A DNA stretch of 64,000 nucleotides from NCBI RefSeq assembly GCF_014191255.1, contig NZ_JACHWH010000005.1:310001-374000 (forward strand), given 5' to 3'. The number at the start of each line of letters is the position of its first letter. Position 1 is the first letter of the stretch. Origin of the DNA: Amycolatopsis bartoniae (GTDB taxonomy: Bacteria; Actinomycetota; Actinomycetes; Mycobacteriales; Pseudonocardiaceae). The notes under the pieces were generated by a model. The model ran no database searches and had not been told where the DNA came from. It saw only the letters and a program-made list of their open reading frames with translations. Of the stretch, positions 1 to 8,313 are shown in pieces. Made by a program: the position numbers and the translations under genes.

Positions 1-1
1 G

Positions 2-1012
2 GTGAAGCGCTGGGAGATGGACGGCATTGGTCGGGACCGCCTGGAGCTGCGGGAGGTGCCCGTGCCGGAACCGGGCCGCGGCGAGGTCCTGGTGCGTGTG
101 GCGGCCGTGTCGCTCAACCACCGCGACAAGCTGGTGACGGACAACGGCCGTGGCCTGCCGCTCGCGTTCCCCTTTACCCCTGGGTCCGACCTCGCGGGCA
201 CGGTCGTGGCACTCGGTGACGAAGCCGGCCGGTTCGCCGTCGGGGACCGCGTGATCTCCACCTTCACCCCGGACTGGATCGACGGCATGCGGCCCGGGAA
301 CGGCCGCACCCCGGCCTACCGCACCCTCGGCGGCTTCCACCCGGGTGTGCTGGCGGAGTACGTGGCGTTTCCGCAGGACTGGTTCGTGGCGGCACCGGCG
401 GCGCTGAATGACGCCGAAGCGAGCACCCTGCCCTGCGCGGGCCTGACGGCGTGGTTCGCGCTCGCCGAACGCGGCCGCGTCCGGGCCGGGGAGACCGTGC
501 TCGTCGAGGGCACGGGCGGGGTGTCGTTGTTCGGCATCCAGATCGCCAAGGCCCACGGCGCCGAGGTGATCGTGTCCGGCAGCGCGCACAAGCTCGACCG
601 CGCGATGGCGCTCGGCGCCGACCACTGCGTCGACCGCGCGCGGGAGGACTGGGTGGAGGCGGTGCTGGCGCTCACCGGCGACCGCGGCGCCGACCAGATC
701 CTGGAAGTGGTCGGCGGGGCGCACTTCGGCAGGGCGGTGGAGGTGGCGGCGGTCGGCGGCCGGATTCACCAGATCGGCGCGCTGGAGGGCTTCGAGGTGT
801 CGGCACCGGTGATGCCGTTGCTGCTCAAGGACTTGACCGTCCACGGCATCGGCACCGGCCACCGCCGGGCGCTGGAGGACCTCGTGCGCGCCGTCGACCG
901 GACGGGACTGCGGCCCGTGATCGACGGGCGCTACCCGCTGGCCGGACTACCCGCCGCGTTCGGCCACCTCGATCGGGGTGCGTTCGGCAAGGTCGTCGTC
1001 GAACTGGCCTGA
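2..1012 (+). CDS. zinc-independent MDR-family NAD(P)-dependent oxidoreductase
   Basis: A 336-residue medium-chain dehydrogenase/reductase. The N-terminal GroES-like half has the NHRDKLV segment of quinone-oxidoreductase-like members, and the C-terminal Rossmann half has the nucleotide-binding turn VEGTGGVSLFGIQIAK near residue 168. The cysteine lobe that binds structural zinc in classical alcohol dehydrogenases is missing, so a zinc-independent reductase is the better reading. The frame opens at a GTG on base 2, so the true start, ribosome site and promoter could lie outside the window. It converges on the NDH-2 gene with one hairpin between them. The substrate cannot be read from the sequence. 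Confidence 0.85.
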   Translation: MKRWEMDGIGRDRLELREVPVPEPGRGEVLVRVAAVSLNHRDKLVTDNGRGLPLAFPFTPGSDLAGTVVALGDEAGRFAVGDRVISTFTPDWIDGMRPGNGRTPAYRTLGGFHPGVLAEYVAFPQDWFVAAPAALNDAEASTLPCAGLTAWFALAERGRVRAGETVLVEGTGGVSLFGIQIAKAHGAEVIVSGSAHKLDRAMALGADHCVDRAREDWVEAVLALTGDRGADQILEVVGGAHFGRAVEVAAVGGRIHQIGALEGFEVSAPVMPLLLKDLTVHGIGTGHRRALEDLVRAVDRTGLRPVIDGRYPLAGLPAAFGHLDRGAFGKVVVELA

Positions 1013-1039
1013 ACCCGTTTACCCACAACGGTTTCCGCT

Positions 1040-1067
1040 GTTTCGTGCCGCCCTGGTGGCACGAAAC
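1040..1067. terminator. bidirectional hairpin terminator
   Basis: A perfect 10-bp stem (GTTTCGTGCC / GGCACGAAAC) with an 8-base loop lies exactly between the convergent MDR gene and the NDH-2 gene, abutting the NDH-2 stop codon. It probably ends transcription from both sides; there is no clear T-tract. Confidence 0.6.
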
Positions 1068-2402
1068 TCAAGAAGCCCTGTCGGCGGGCGCGGGTTCGCC
1101 GCCGGTGACGAACGCGTCGCGCGGGTGCTGCACCGACGCGAGCGAGAGGATGTCGCGCCCGGCCACCGCCGCGGTCAGCCACACCGCCAGCACCCGGATC
1201 TTGCGTTCCCAGCTGGGCACGGCGAGCACGTGGTACCCGCGGTGCATGAGCCAGGCCGGCGGCCCGGTGATGACGAGGTGCCGGTACTGGAAGATCCCGC
1301 GGCCGAGGCCCAGCGTCGCGACCGCGCCCAGGCTGTGGTGCAGGTACGGCTTCGGCTCGCGGCCGTGCAGGGTGGCGTCGAGGTTGCGCGCGAGCAGCTT
1401 GCCCTGGCGGTAGGCGTGCTGCGCGTTGGGCGTCGTGAGGGCGCCCGGAACGGGTGAGGCGAGGTCCGGCACCGCGGCGTCGTCACCCGCCGCCCAGGCG
1501 TCCGGTACCGGCGCGTCCTCGGTGCCCACCCGCAGGTCCGGCCGCACGACGACCAGGCCGCGCCCGTCCACCGGCAGGTCGGTGTGCCTGCCGGTGACCG
1601 GGTTCGCGGCGTTGCCCGCGGTCCACACGATGAGCTCCGAGTCGAAGCTCTCGCCGGTCGAGAGGACCACGTGCCCGCCGGCCGCCGAGGTCACCTGCGT
1701 GTTCAGGTGCACGCGCGCACCCCGTCGCTCCAGTGAGCGCACCACCCAGCGGCCGGGCCGGTCGCTGACCTCGGGCAGGATCCGGCCCGTCGCCTCGACG
1801 AGGTGGAACCGCAGCTCGTCGCGGCTCAGTTCCGGATACCGCCCGAGCAGCGCGGTGGCCAGCGACAGCAGCTCACCGAAACCCTCGACCCCGGAGAAGC
1901 CGCCGCCGACGAACGTGACTGTGAGCAGCTTCGCCCGCTGCGGCCCGGGCGGCAGCGTCGCGGCTCGGTCGAACGACGTGAGCAGCTTGTCCCGGATCGC
2001 GACCGCCTCTTCGACGTGCTTGAGCCCGATCGCCTCCTCCGCGATGCCCGGCACGGGGAACTTCCGCGTGACCGCACCGGCGGTGACCACGATCGTGTCG
2101 TAGCCGAGCCGGAACGCGTCCCCGTCGGCCGGCTGCACGGTGACCGTGCGGTGCCCGTGGTCGATCCGGACGACCGTGCCCGCGACCAGGCGGGTGCGTT
2201 TCAGGTGGCGGCGCAGGGAAACCGCGGCGTGGCGCGCCTCGATCGAGCCCGCGACCACCTCGGGCAGGAAGGGCTGGTAGGTCAGGTACGGGCGCGGATC
2301 GACCACCGTGACCTCGGCCTCGCCCCGGTGCAGCTTCTTCTCGAGCTTCCAGGCGGTGTAGAAGCCGGCGTAGCCGCCGCCCACGATCAGGATCTTGCGC
2401 AT
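1068..2402 (-). CDS. type II NADH dehydrogenase-like FAD oxidoreductase (NDH-2)
   Basis: A 444-residue pyridine nucleotide-disulphide oxidoreductase of the NDH-2 type, which passes electrons from NADH to quinone at the inner face of the membrane without pumping protons. The FAD-binding motif ILIVGGGYAGFYTAWKLE is at residues 4-21 and a second dinucleotide motif, FVGGGFSGVEGFGEL, near residue 165. The C-terminal part (LAVWLTAAVAGRDIL) is amphipathic, as expected for membrane attachment. ATG start. It follows the reductase gene on the same strand after 41 bp, so the pair probably forms an operon controlled from the Rrf2 intergenic region. A related respiratory or carotenoid-type oxidoreductase cannot be excluded. 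Confidence 0.85.
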   Translation of the reverse strand: MRKILIVGGGYAGFYTAWKLEKKLHRGEAEVTVVDPRPYLTYQPFLPEVVAGSIEARHAAVSLRRHLKRTRLVAGTVVRIDHGHRTVTVQPADGDAFRLGYDTIVVTAGAVTRKFPVPGIAEEAIGLKHVEEAVAIRDKLLTSFDRAATLPPGPQRAKLLTVTFVGGGFSGVEGFGELLSLATALLGRYPELSRDELRFHLVEATGRILPEVSDRPGRWVVRSLERRGARVHLNTQVTSAAGGHVVLSTGESFDSELIVWTAGNAANPVTGRHTDLPVDGRGLVVVRPDLRVGTEDAPVPDAWAAGDDAAVPDLASPVPGALTTPNAQHAYRQGKLLARNLDATLHGREPKPYLHHSLGAVATLGLGRGIFQYRHLVITGPPAWLMHRGYHVLAVPSWERKIRVLAVWLTAAVAGRDILSLASVQHPRDAFVTGGEPAPADRAS

Positions 2403-2443
2403 CGGTGCCCTCTCTCGTGTTCCGCGACGCCGGTCGCGGTGCT

Positions 2444-3175
2444 TCAGCGGGTGCGCAGCCAGTCGCGGTAGTGCGTCGTGCCGAGGTGACCACCGGGCGC
2501 GGTGAGCACATCGCCCTTGACGGCGCCGAACAGGCCGGCCGTCTCGTCGGTGACGACGTGGCGGTTGTCGCCGGTCGCCTCCAGTGTGATGCGGCCGAGC
2601 TCGTCGAGCGGAAAAACTTCCGGACCGGCGATGTCGCGGGTGCCCTGCAGCGGGGCACCGGCGGCGACCTCGGCGACGGCGGCCGCGACCTCGGCGGAGC
2701 TGATGGGCTGTACCGGCGTGGACGGCAGGCGCACGACGTCACCCTCGGTCGTGAAGTCCAGCACCGACGGGATGAACTCCATGAACTGGGCGGCGCGCAC
2801 GATCGAGTAGGGGATCGGGTTCGCCTTGATCAGGTCCTCCTGCAGCGTCTTGGCCCGGTAGTACGCCACGTCGGGCACCTGATCGACGCCGACGATCGAC
2901 AGCGCGACGACGTGCCGGACGTCCGCCTTCCGCGCGGCGGCCAGCGCGTGGGTCTCCGCCGTGCGGAAGAAGTCGATCGCCGCCTCGTCGAACGTCGGCG
3001 AGTTGTACACGTCCACCACCACTTCGGCACCGCTGAGCGCCTCGTCCAGCCCCTCGCCGGTGAGCAGGTCGACGCCGGTGGAACGCGAGTGACCGGTGGC
3101 GTCGTGGCCCGCCTCGGTGAGCCGCTGGATGACCTGCGTGCCGATCAGGCCGGTGCCGATGACCGCGATCTTCAT
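2444..3175 (-). CDS. NmrA-like atypical short-chain NAD(P)-binding reductase
   Basis: A 243-residue atypical SDR. The N-terminal nucleotide-binding motif MKIAVIGTGLIGTQVIQ is clear. The active-site region has YYRAKTLQEDLIKA, resembling the YxxxK of this superfamily, and RAAQFMEF follows as in NAD(P)-sensing or NAD(P)H:quinone reductase-like relatives. ATG start at 3175 lies downstream of two palindromic operators shared with the divergent Rrf2 regulator, so expression is probably redox or metal responsive. It heads an operon with the NDH-2 gene. Exact substrate unknown. Confidence 0.8.
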   Translation of the reverse strand: MKIAVIGTGLIGTQVIQRLTEAGHDATGHSRSTGVDLLTGEGLDEALSGAEVVVDVYNSPTFDEAAIDFFRTAETHALAAARKADVRHVVALSIVGVDQVPDVAYYRAKTLQEDLIKANPIPYSIVRAAQFMEFIPSVLDFTTEGDVVRLPSTPVQPISSAEVAAAVAEVAAGAPLQGTRDIAGPEVFPLDELGRITLEATGDNRHVVTDETAGLFGAVKGDVLTAPGGHLGTTHYRDWLRTR

Positions 3176-3210
3176 GGGGTTTCCCTTCCGCCGGAGCCGC
3201 GCCCCGGCTA

Positions 3211-3259
3211 ACTCGGACTTCTCTTGTCCGAGATACTACCCGGACATACATTGTCCGAG
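3211..3259. promoter_or_regulatory. tandem palindromic operator, probably for the Rrf2 regulator
   Basis: Two aligned 22-bp copies start at 3211 and 3238. Both read AC(T/C)CGGAC, then seven variable bases, then GTCCGAG. The first is a perfect CTCGGAC-N7-GTCCGAG inverted repeat; the second contains CGGACA-N5-TGTCCG. They sit in the divergent gap between the reductase operon and the Rrf2 gene, 27 bp apart, which suits binding of two dimers on adjoining turns and control of both directions. Confidence 0.7.
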
Positions 3260-3285
3260 TCAAGAGCGATGGTTACCCTGGTCGG

Positions 3286-3765
3286 ATGAAGTTGTCCGGT
3301 GGGGTCGAATGGGCCCTGCACTGCTGCGTGGTGCTGACGGCGGCGACCGAGCCGGTGCCCGCGGCGCGGCTGGCCGAGCTGCACGGGGTCTCGGCGACGT
3401 ACCTGGCGAAGCAGCTGCAGTCGCTGTCGCGGGCCGGACTGGTCCACTCGGTGCAGGGGAAGGCCGGCGGGTACGTGCTGACCCGGGCGGCGGACGACAT
3501 CACGGTGCTGGACGTGGTCGAGGCCGTGGAGGGGCCGCAGCCGACGTTCGTCTGCACGGAGATCCGCCAGCGCGGCCCGATGGCCACCCCGGCCTCGGCC
3601 TGCACCGCGCCTTGCGCGATCGCGCGCACCATGTACGCGGCGGACAGGGCGTGGCGAGCGGCGCTGCGGGAGGTGTCGGTGGCCGACCTGAGCCGCATGG
3701 TGGGCACCGACTACGAGGGCGATGTACTGGGGCAGCTGGGCCAGTGGCTGCGGACGGTGGACTGA
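3286..3765 (+). CDS. Rrf2-family transcriptional regulator with three cysteines
   Basis: A 159-residue winged-helix repressor of the Rrf2 (IscR/NsrR/RsrR) family. The N-terminal MKLSGGVEWALHC, the recognition region AARLAELHGVSATYLAKQLQ and the wing GKAGGYVLTRAADDITVLDV match the family. Cysteines at about residues 86, 105 and 109 (FVCTEI and SACTAPCAI) sit where Rrf2 iron-sulphur or redox sensors carry their ligands, so a Fe-S or thiol switch is likely, by family knowledge rather than proof. ATG start. It is divergent to a flavin/quinone-type operon over paired palindromes, so it probably represses both. Confidence 0.9.
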   Translation: MKLSGGVEWALHCCVVLTAATEPVPAARLAELHGVSATYLAKQLQSLSRAGLVHSVQGKAGGYVLTRAADDITVLDVVEAVEGPQPTFVCTEIRQRGPMATPASACTAPCAIARTMYAADRAWRAALREVSVADLSRMVGTDYEGDVLGQLGQWLRTVD

Positions 3766-3784
3766 CCGTCCGGTTCGGACAGTC
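3764..3784 (+). terminator. possible terminator hairpin after the Rrf2 gene
   Basis: GACCGTCCG and CGGACAGTC flank a 3-base loop and pair with one mismatch, starting at the Rrf2 stop codon. There is no T-tract. The rest of the gap up to 3942 holds no gene that I can see. Confidence 0.35.
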
Positions 3785-3942
3785 CACTGTTCGTGAACTG
3801 GGACGGCAGTTGTCCACATGGGGTGGGTTGTCCACAGGCCAGTCAATTGCCCCTTCCGCCGGGCGCCCGGGTGGAGCAGGCTTGACGAGTGACCAAGAAC
3901 TCCTCTGTCCCTTGTGGAACTGTCCCCGCTCCGCGTGTCGCG

Positions 3943-5748
3943 TCAGTGCGCCATGACGGGGGTGCCCGTGCGCGTCTGCGAAGCGACCCCGGCCAGTTCG
4001 GTGAGCAGCCACCGGGCCGTGGCGTCGTTCTGACGGAAGAACGGGGCGTTGCGGTGCGGCCGCGAGAACGAGCCGAGCGCGCCCCCGCCGGCGAACAGGC
4101 CCATGGCGAGGCGGCGGGGATGGGGCCGCCCTTCCACCAGGACCTGGAAGGTGCCCGGATCGACGGGAACGCGAGCTCGGGCCGGGCTCAGGCCGGCGAG
4201 CAGCGGGTCCACACCGGACCGCGCATCGGGGTCCCGCAGGCGCGCTTCCACCAGGTGCCGGGCGCCCACCGGATGCGGCAGGGACGAAGTGTGCGCGACG
4301 AACACCTCGTCCTGCGTGATGCGCAGGTCCGCGCCCAGGAAGCGGAGCACCCCGGCCTTGGCGAGTGCCCGCAGCTGCTCCAGCCGGTGCGGCGGCGGGC
4401 CGGAGCCGAGGAACGGCGCGAAGCCCGCCACCCGTGCGGCGACGCGGGTCGCGGCGGCCCTGGTTTCCGGTTCGGCGAGGAGGTTCTCCAGGACACCGCC
4501 GACAGCGGTGAGGCCGTGGAGCACCGCGGCGTGGGCGCTGTGCCGTGGGTCGGTGGCCCTGGCCACGGTCCGGCTGATCCGGTCGTGCATCCACGTGCCG
4601 AGGGCGGCCTGGCCGGGAAAGGTGAGGCCCGCCAGCGGCGAACGCAGGAAGCTCAGATCGGCGCGATCCGCCGGGTCGGGGACGGCGTCGGCGACCAGAG
4701 CCACGAGTGCCGGATCGGTCACGGGGAGGCGCGCGAAGGCCCGCTCGAACTCGGCGGCGTCCATGCGGGTGCGCTCGGGATGCGCGGCGAACAGCTCCCG
4801 GTAGTGCGCCCAGAGCAGCTCCCGGCAGGCGGCGGCCACCAGTTCGCGCGGCGAGCTGTGCTTCGCGGACGCGGCGGTGAAGAACCGGGGTTCGGGGTCG
4901 CGCAGTTCGGGGAGGACGGGTTTGGGCAGGTACGGCACGCCGCGCCGGGAGCCCGCGTGCAGGACGGGTTCGCGGCCGCTGGGGCGGTAGGCGAGCGTGC
5001 CGTCGCGGTGGCGGATGAAACGGCCGCCGCGGCCCTCGGTGAGCAGGATGGCCAGGTCGACGAAGGCCAGACCCAGCCCGGAGACCAGGACAGCTTCGCC
5101 GGGCGGCAGGCGGTCGAGATCCTCGTCGCCGGGGCATGCGGGCGGCAGGTAGGTGCCGCCGGTGCGCGTGGCGAACGCCTGGTGGGCCTCCTGTTCGGCG
5201 GTGCGGTGGCCACCGGGATTGCCCTGGGCCAGCACCACCACATCCGCTTGCAGGCGGCGGCCGGTGGAGAGGGTGAGCGTCTGCCGGTCGCCGTCGCTCA
5301 ACGCCACCGCGGCGGCGGAGTGAACGGTGACGCGAACGCGAGGCGGCAAGCTCCGCACAGCGCGGTCGAAGCACCAGCCGAGATAGGCACCGGCGAGCCG
5401 ACGGCTGGCGAAGCTGTCCGGCGTAAGCGCGGCGGCCTCGCGGGCCAGCCCCGGGTCGCGGCCGTCGTAGTGCGGGCCCCACTCGGCCAGCGTCGGACCG
5501 GGCCGGATCGGCCCGGCGCAGCGCACGCTGTCGTCGGTGAACATCGTGACCTCTCCGGCACGGGAGTTCATCAGCAGCAGGGGCGACTGCAAGGGCCGCC
5601 AAACCCGCCCGGCGCCGGGTGGGTGAGGGTCGACCACGTGGATCTCGCACCCCTCCCCCGGCACGAGATCAGCGTTGGCGGCGATGCGCTCCAGCAGCCC
5701 GGTACCACGCGGACCGGCACCCACCACGACCAGCACCGGCCCACTCAT
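3943..5748 (-). CDS. FAD/NAD(P)-binding oxidoreductase of the lanthipeptide operon
   Basis: A 601-residue flavoprotein with an N-terminal dinucleotide motif, VLVVVGAGPRGTGLLERIAA (residues 4-23), of the large FAD-NAD(P)-binding family (PF13454-like) that also includes ornithine-hydroxylase-like and nitrogen-oxidising relatives. A second Rossmann-like stretch, AVLVSGLGLAFVDLAILLT, lies near residue 220. The ATG at 5748 overlaps the stop of the MFS exporter as ATGA, so it is translationally coupled and belongs to the class III lanthipeptide operon. A role in oxidative tailoring of the peptide is inference; a housekeeping function is possible. No gene is seen between its end and the Rrf2 gene. 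Confidence 0.75.
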   Translation of the reverse strand: MSGPVLVVVGAGPRGTGLLERIAANADLVPGEGCEIHVVDPHPPGAGRVWRPLQSPLLLMNSRAGEVTMFTDDSVRCAGPIRPGPTLAEWGPHYDGRDPGLAREAAALTPDSFASRRLAGAYLGWCFDRAVRSLPPRVRVTVHSAAAVALSDGDRQTLTLSTGRRLQADVVVLAQGNPGGHRTAEQEAHQAFATRTGGTYLPPACPGDEDLDRLPPGEAVLVSGLGLAFVDLAILLTEGRGGRFIRHRDGTLAYRPSGREPVLHAGSRRGVPYLPKPVLPELRDPEPRFFTAASAKHSSPRELVAAACRELLWAHYRELFAAHPERTRMDAAEFERAFARLPVTDPALVALVADAVPDPADRADLSFLRSPLAGLTFPGQAALGTWMHDRISRTVARATDPRHSAHAAVLHGLTAVGGVLENLLAEPETRAAATRVAARVAGFAPFLGSGPPPHRLEQLRALAKAGVLRFLGADLRITQDEVFVAHTSSLPHPVGARHLVEARLRDPDARSGVDPLLAGLSPARARVPVDPGTFQVLVEGRPHPRRLAMGLFAGGGALGSFSRPHRNAPFFRQNDATARWLLTELAGVASQTRTGTPVMAH

Positions 5749-7763
5749 GCGACGGCCACCCGAGCCGGTTCCGGCTGTCGGCTCGCGACGAAGGCCCGCA
5801 GCACCAGCAGGCATCCCGCGAACGAGACGATCGCGCACAACCACGCGGTAGGCCGCAACCCGAGCGCGTCGCCGAGCAACCCGCCGACGAGCGCACCGAG
5901 CACCTGGGAAGCGGTCGTGACCGTGCGCAGACTGGCGATCACCCGGCCCAGGGCGTTCTCGGGCACGAGGTCGGTGATCGCTCCGCTCAACCCGACATTG
6001 GCGGCCGCCCCGAAGGCCGCGGGCAACGCCAGCCCCAGCACCCCCAGCCCGGCAGCGACAGGCAGTGGCCCGCCCGCCAGAGGCAACACAAAGGCGGACG
6101 CCACCATGCCGACGCTGCCCAGCACAGCCAGCGGCCGCAACCCGAGCCGCTTCGCCAGCCGTCCCGCCGCCAGAGATCCCCCGAGCCCGGCGAGCCCGCT
6201 GAAGGCATACAGGGCTCCGTAAAGCCAAACCGGCACAGCCAGGTCCCGCAGAAGGAAGGGAGCGGTGATGGTCGCCAGTGCGCCCACACTCACCGCCCGC
6301 ACCGCCGAAAACGCACCGAACGCCCGCAGGAACGGATGCCGCAACGCCTCCCCAAACCCCTGCCGGATGTCCCGCAGCAGCGAACGCACCCCCTCCCCAG
6401 CCGACGGCCCCCCACCGGTCACCCCAGAGCCCCCGCCCGCAGCAGGCCCGGCCGCACCAGAGCCCTCGCCGGACGCCCCACTCCCACCACAGGAGGCAGA
6501 CAACTCGTCCGCACTACCACCACCAGCCGGTCCGACCGCACTTCGACCACCGGACGACTCACCCTCGCCGTGGCCACCGAATGATCCGGCCGCACCGTAG
6601 CCACCGGGCGCCTCGGTTACACCACCATCGCCCACCAGCCCAGCCTCACCGTGCCCACCGTCCGAAGCCACGCCGCGTCCGCGAGCCTCACCACCGCCGA
6701 GCACCTCAACCGCACCACCGGCCGCAGCCACAGCAAGCTCGGAGGCCCCACCACGACACGCCTCTGCCCCACCACCACCAGCCGAGGCCACACCCCGCGC
6801 ACCAACCCCACCACCGCCAGCCGCCCCTGCCCCGTCAGCACCGGCCGCAGCCAAACCAGCCTCACCACCACCAGCCAGGCCGACGCCCCGCGCACCAACC
6901 CCACCATCGCCAGCCGCCGCTGCCTCACCACCACCGGGCGCCACTACCCCGTCAGCACCAGCCGAAGCCACACCAGCCAAACCACCACCAGCCGAGGCCA
7001 CGCCCGCGCCACCAACCCCACCACCACCAGCCAGGCCCACACCCCGCGCATCAACCCCGCCACCGCCAGCCGCCGCTGCCCCATCACCACCGGCCGAAGC
7101 CACACCAGCCTCACGGCCACCACCAGCCAAGGCCACGCCCGTGCCACCAACCCCACCAGCACCAGCCGCATCACCGCCTGCCCACTCCCCCGCGCCGTGG
7201 TCCGCTGTGCGGATGCGGGTCAGCAGGACCAGGCTGGTGACGTAGCTGAGCGCGTCGAGCAGCAGCGCCACCGCGCCGCCTGCTGCGGCTATCACGAAAC
7301 CCGCCAGGGCCTGGCCCACGGTGCGGGCGCCGTATTCGCCGCTTTGCAGGCGGACTCGGCCGGCGGTCAGGTCGTCGTCCGGGACCAGGCCGCGCAGGTG
7401 CGTGAAGTAGACCGTTTCGACCACTGTGGACAGACAACCCAGCGCGAGGCACAGGCCGGCCAGCCACCAGATCGTCGCAGCGCCGGTGAGGATGCCCGCG
7501 GCCACCGCGAGCACCATCAGCGCGGCGGCGGCGTCACAAGCGATGAGGGCGCGCCGGGGCCGTCGCAGCCGGTCGCCGATGACGCCTGCCACCAGTCCGA
7601 ACACGCAGGCGGGCAGGATCGCCGCGGCGCTCACGAAACCGAGCTCGCCCGGGCTCGCGGCGAAAACGGTGACGCCGACCGCGCCGATCGCCGTCGTGGT
7701 GAACGTCGAGCCGAAGGTGGAGCTCACCTCGGCCGACCAGTAGTACCGGAAATCGCGGTTCAC
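5745..7763 (-). CDS. MFS exporter with a large Gly/Ala-rich central insert
   Basis: A 672-residue major facilitator protein. The N-terminal half (MNRDFRYYWSAEVSSTFGS, then six likely membrane segments with the loop GDRLRRPRRALI) and the C-terminal half (from RSLLRDIRQGFGEALRHPFL on, with segments such as LGVLGLALPAAFGAAANVGL) are ordinary for MFS_3-type multidrug exporters of about 400 residues. Between them, at residues about 190-460, lies a degenerate Gly/Ala/Val repeat that takes the place of the short central cytoplasmic loop. It sits between the precursor genes and the FAD gene, so it probably exports the lanthipeptide in place of the usual ABC exporter. ATG start. Confidence 0.85.
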   Translation of the reverse strand: MNRDFRYYWSAEVSSTFGSTFTTTAIGAVGVTVFAASPGELGFVSAAAILPACVFGLVAGVIGDRLRRPRRALIACDAAAALMVLAVAAGILTGAATIWWLAGLCLALGCLSTVVETVYFTHLRGLVPDDDLTAGRVRLQSGEYGARTVGQALAGFVIAAAGGAVALLLDALSYVTSLVLLTRIRTADHGAGEWAGGDAAGAGGVGGTGVALAGGGREAGVASAGGDGAAAAGGGGVDARGVGLAGGGGVGGAGVASAGGGLAGVASAGADGVVAPGGGEAAAAGDGGVGARGVGLAGGGEAGLAAAGADGAGAAGGGGVGARGVASAGGGGAEACRGGASELAVAAAGGAVEVLGGGEARGRGVASDGGHGEAGLVGDGGVTEAPGGYGAAGSFGGHGEGESSGGRSAVGPAGGGSADELSASCGGSGASGEGSGAAGPAAGGGSGVTGGGPSAGEGVRSLLRDIRQGFGEALRHPFLRAFGAFSAVRAVSVGALATITAPFLLRDLAVPVWLYGALYAFSGLAGLGGSLAAGRLAKRLGLRPLAVLGSVGMVASAFVLPLAGGPLPVAAGLGVLGLALPAAFGAAANVGLSGAITDLVPENALGRVIASLRTVTTASQVLGALVGGLLGDALGLRPTAWLCAIVSFAGCLLVLRAFVASRQPEPARVAVA
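6375..7195 (-). repeat. in-frame Gly/Ala low-complexity repeat inside the MFS gene
   Basis: About 800 bp of irregular repeats encode blocks such as GGGGVGARGV, AGVASAGGD and VGLAGGG, separated by AAA and GGG runs. On the plus strand the tract is almost all C, A and G in CCACCACCAGCC-like units, unlike the surrounding gene. The frame is kept throughout with no stop. Repeat units are imperfect and vary in length, so this is an old or unstable expansion rather than a recent perfect duplication. Confidence 0.85.
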
Positions 7764-7796
7764 GGGTGTTCCTCTTCCTGGCGTTCGACGCGCGTC

Positions 7797-7831
7797 GGGG
7801 CGGGAAGCAGGGAGCCCCTGTTTCCCGCCCC
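7797..7831 (-). terminator. hairpin between precursor array and exporter
   Basis: A 15-bp stem (GGGGCGGGAAACAGG with CCTGCTTCCCGCCCC on the minus strand, one G-T wobble) closes a 5-base loop between the last precursor and the exporter. There is no T-tract, so it may act as a partial terminator or RNA stabiliser that keeps precursor message in excess over exporter message. Confidence 0.5.
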
Positions 7832-7858
7832 GTGGCGTGGATTTCCGCGGACCTCAGG

Positions 7859-7969
7859 TCAGCAGACGACGCTGGCGGTGCTCTTCGAAGCCAGCTCCGG
7901 GCTCACGACCGAAGCCTCGGTGGTCTCGTCCTCATCCACCAGGTTCTGCAGCTCATTGATCTCCGACAT
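7859..7969 (-). CDS. lanA4: class III lanthipeptide precursor, copy 4
   Basis: A 36-residue peptide with the same amino-acid sequence as copies 2 and 3. The leader has SEINELQNLV, matching the I/L-x-x-L-Q motif that class III kinases recognise; an acidic stretch follows, then a Ser/Thr-rich core ending ELASKSTASVVC with a single C-terminal cysteine. S30-x-x-S33-x-x-C36 could give a labionin-like or lanthionine ring. ATG start with GGAGGAG six bases upstream. It differs from copy 3 at five codons, all synonymous. Confidence 0.9.
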   Translation of the reverse strand: MSEINELQNLVDEDETTEASVVSPELASKSTASVVC

Positions 7970-8010
7970 GACTTTCTCCTCCACGAATTCGGTTCAGCAG
8001 GAAAACAGAT

Positions 8011-8121
8011 TCAGCAAACGACGCTGGCGGTGCTCTTCGAAGCCAGCTCCGGGCTCACCACGGAAGCCTCAGTGGTCTCGTCCTCATCCACCAGGTTCTG
8101 CAACTCATTGATCTCCGACAT
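8011..8121 (-). CDS. lanA3: class III lanthipeptide precursor, copy 3
   Basis: A 36-residue precursor, identical in protein sequence to copies 2 and 4 (leader motif INELQ, core end STASVVC). ATG start after GGAGGAGAAGATC. Compared with copy 2 it differs at four codons, including a serine switched between TCC and AGC, which needs two base changes; the protein is unchanged. Confidence 0.9.
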   Translation of the reverse strand: MSEINELQNLVDEDETTEASVVSPELASKSTASVVC

Positions 8122-8162
8122 GATCTTCTCCTCCACGAATTCGGTTCAGCAGGAAAACAGGT

Positions 8163-8273
8163 TCAGCAAACGACGCTGGCGGTGGACTTCGACGCCAACT
8201 CCGGGCTCACCACGGAAGCCTCAGTGGTCTCGTCCTCATCCACCAGGTTCTGCAACTCGTTGATCTCCGACAT
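8163..8273 (-). CDS. lanA2: class III lanthipeptide precursor, copy 2
   Basis: A 36-residue precursor. Leader MSEINELQNLVDEDETTEAS contains the class III kinase-recognition type motif; the rest (VVSPELASKSTASVVC) holds four serines, one threonine and the only cysteine at the last position. ATG start with AAGGAG upstream. It is separated from copy 1 by 40 bp. The product is processed by the adjacent LanKC by inference from position and motif. Confidence 0.9.
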   Translation of the reverse strand: MSEINELQNLVDEDETTEASVVSPELASKSTASVVC

Positions 8274-8313
8274 GATCTTCTCCTTCTTGTTGGGTGTTTA
8301 CCGGGTACCGCGT

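Noticed and set aside
6278-7240. Long plus-strand frame rich in His, Pro and Gln
   Set aside because: It is the antisense of the Gly/Ala-coding repeat in the MFS gene; it has no ribosome site and the composition follows directly from GGN and GCN codons on the other strand.
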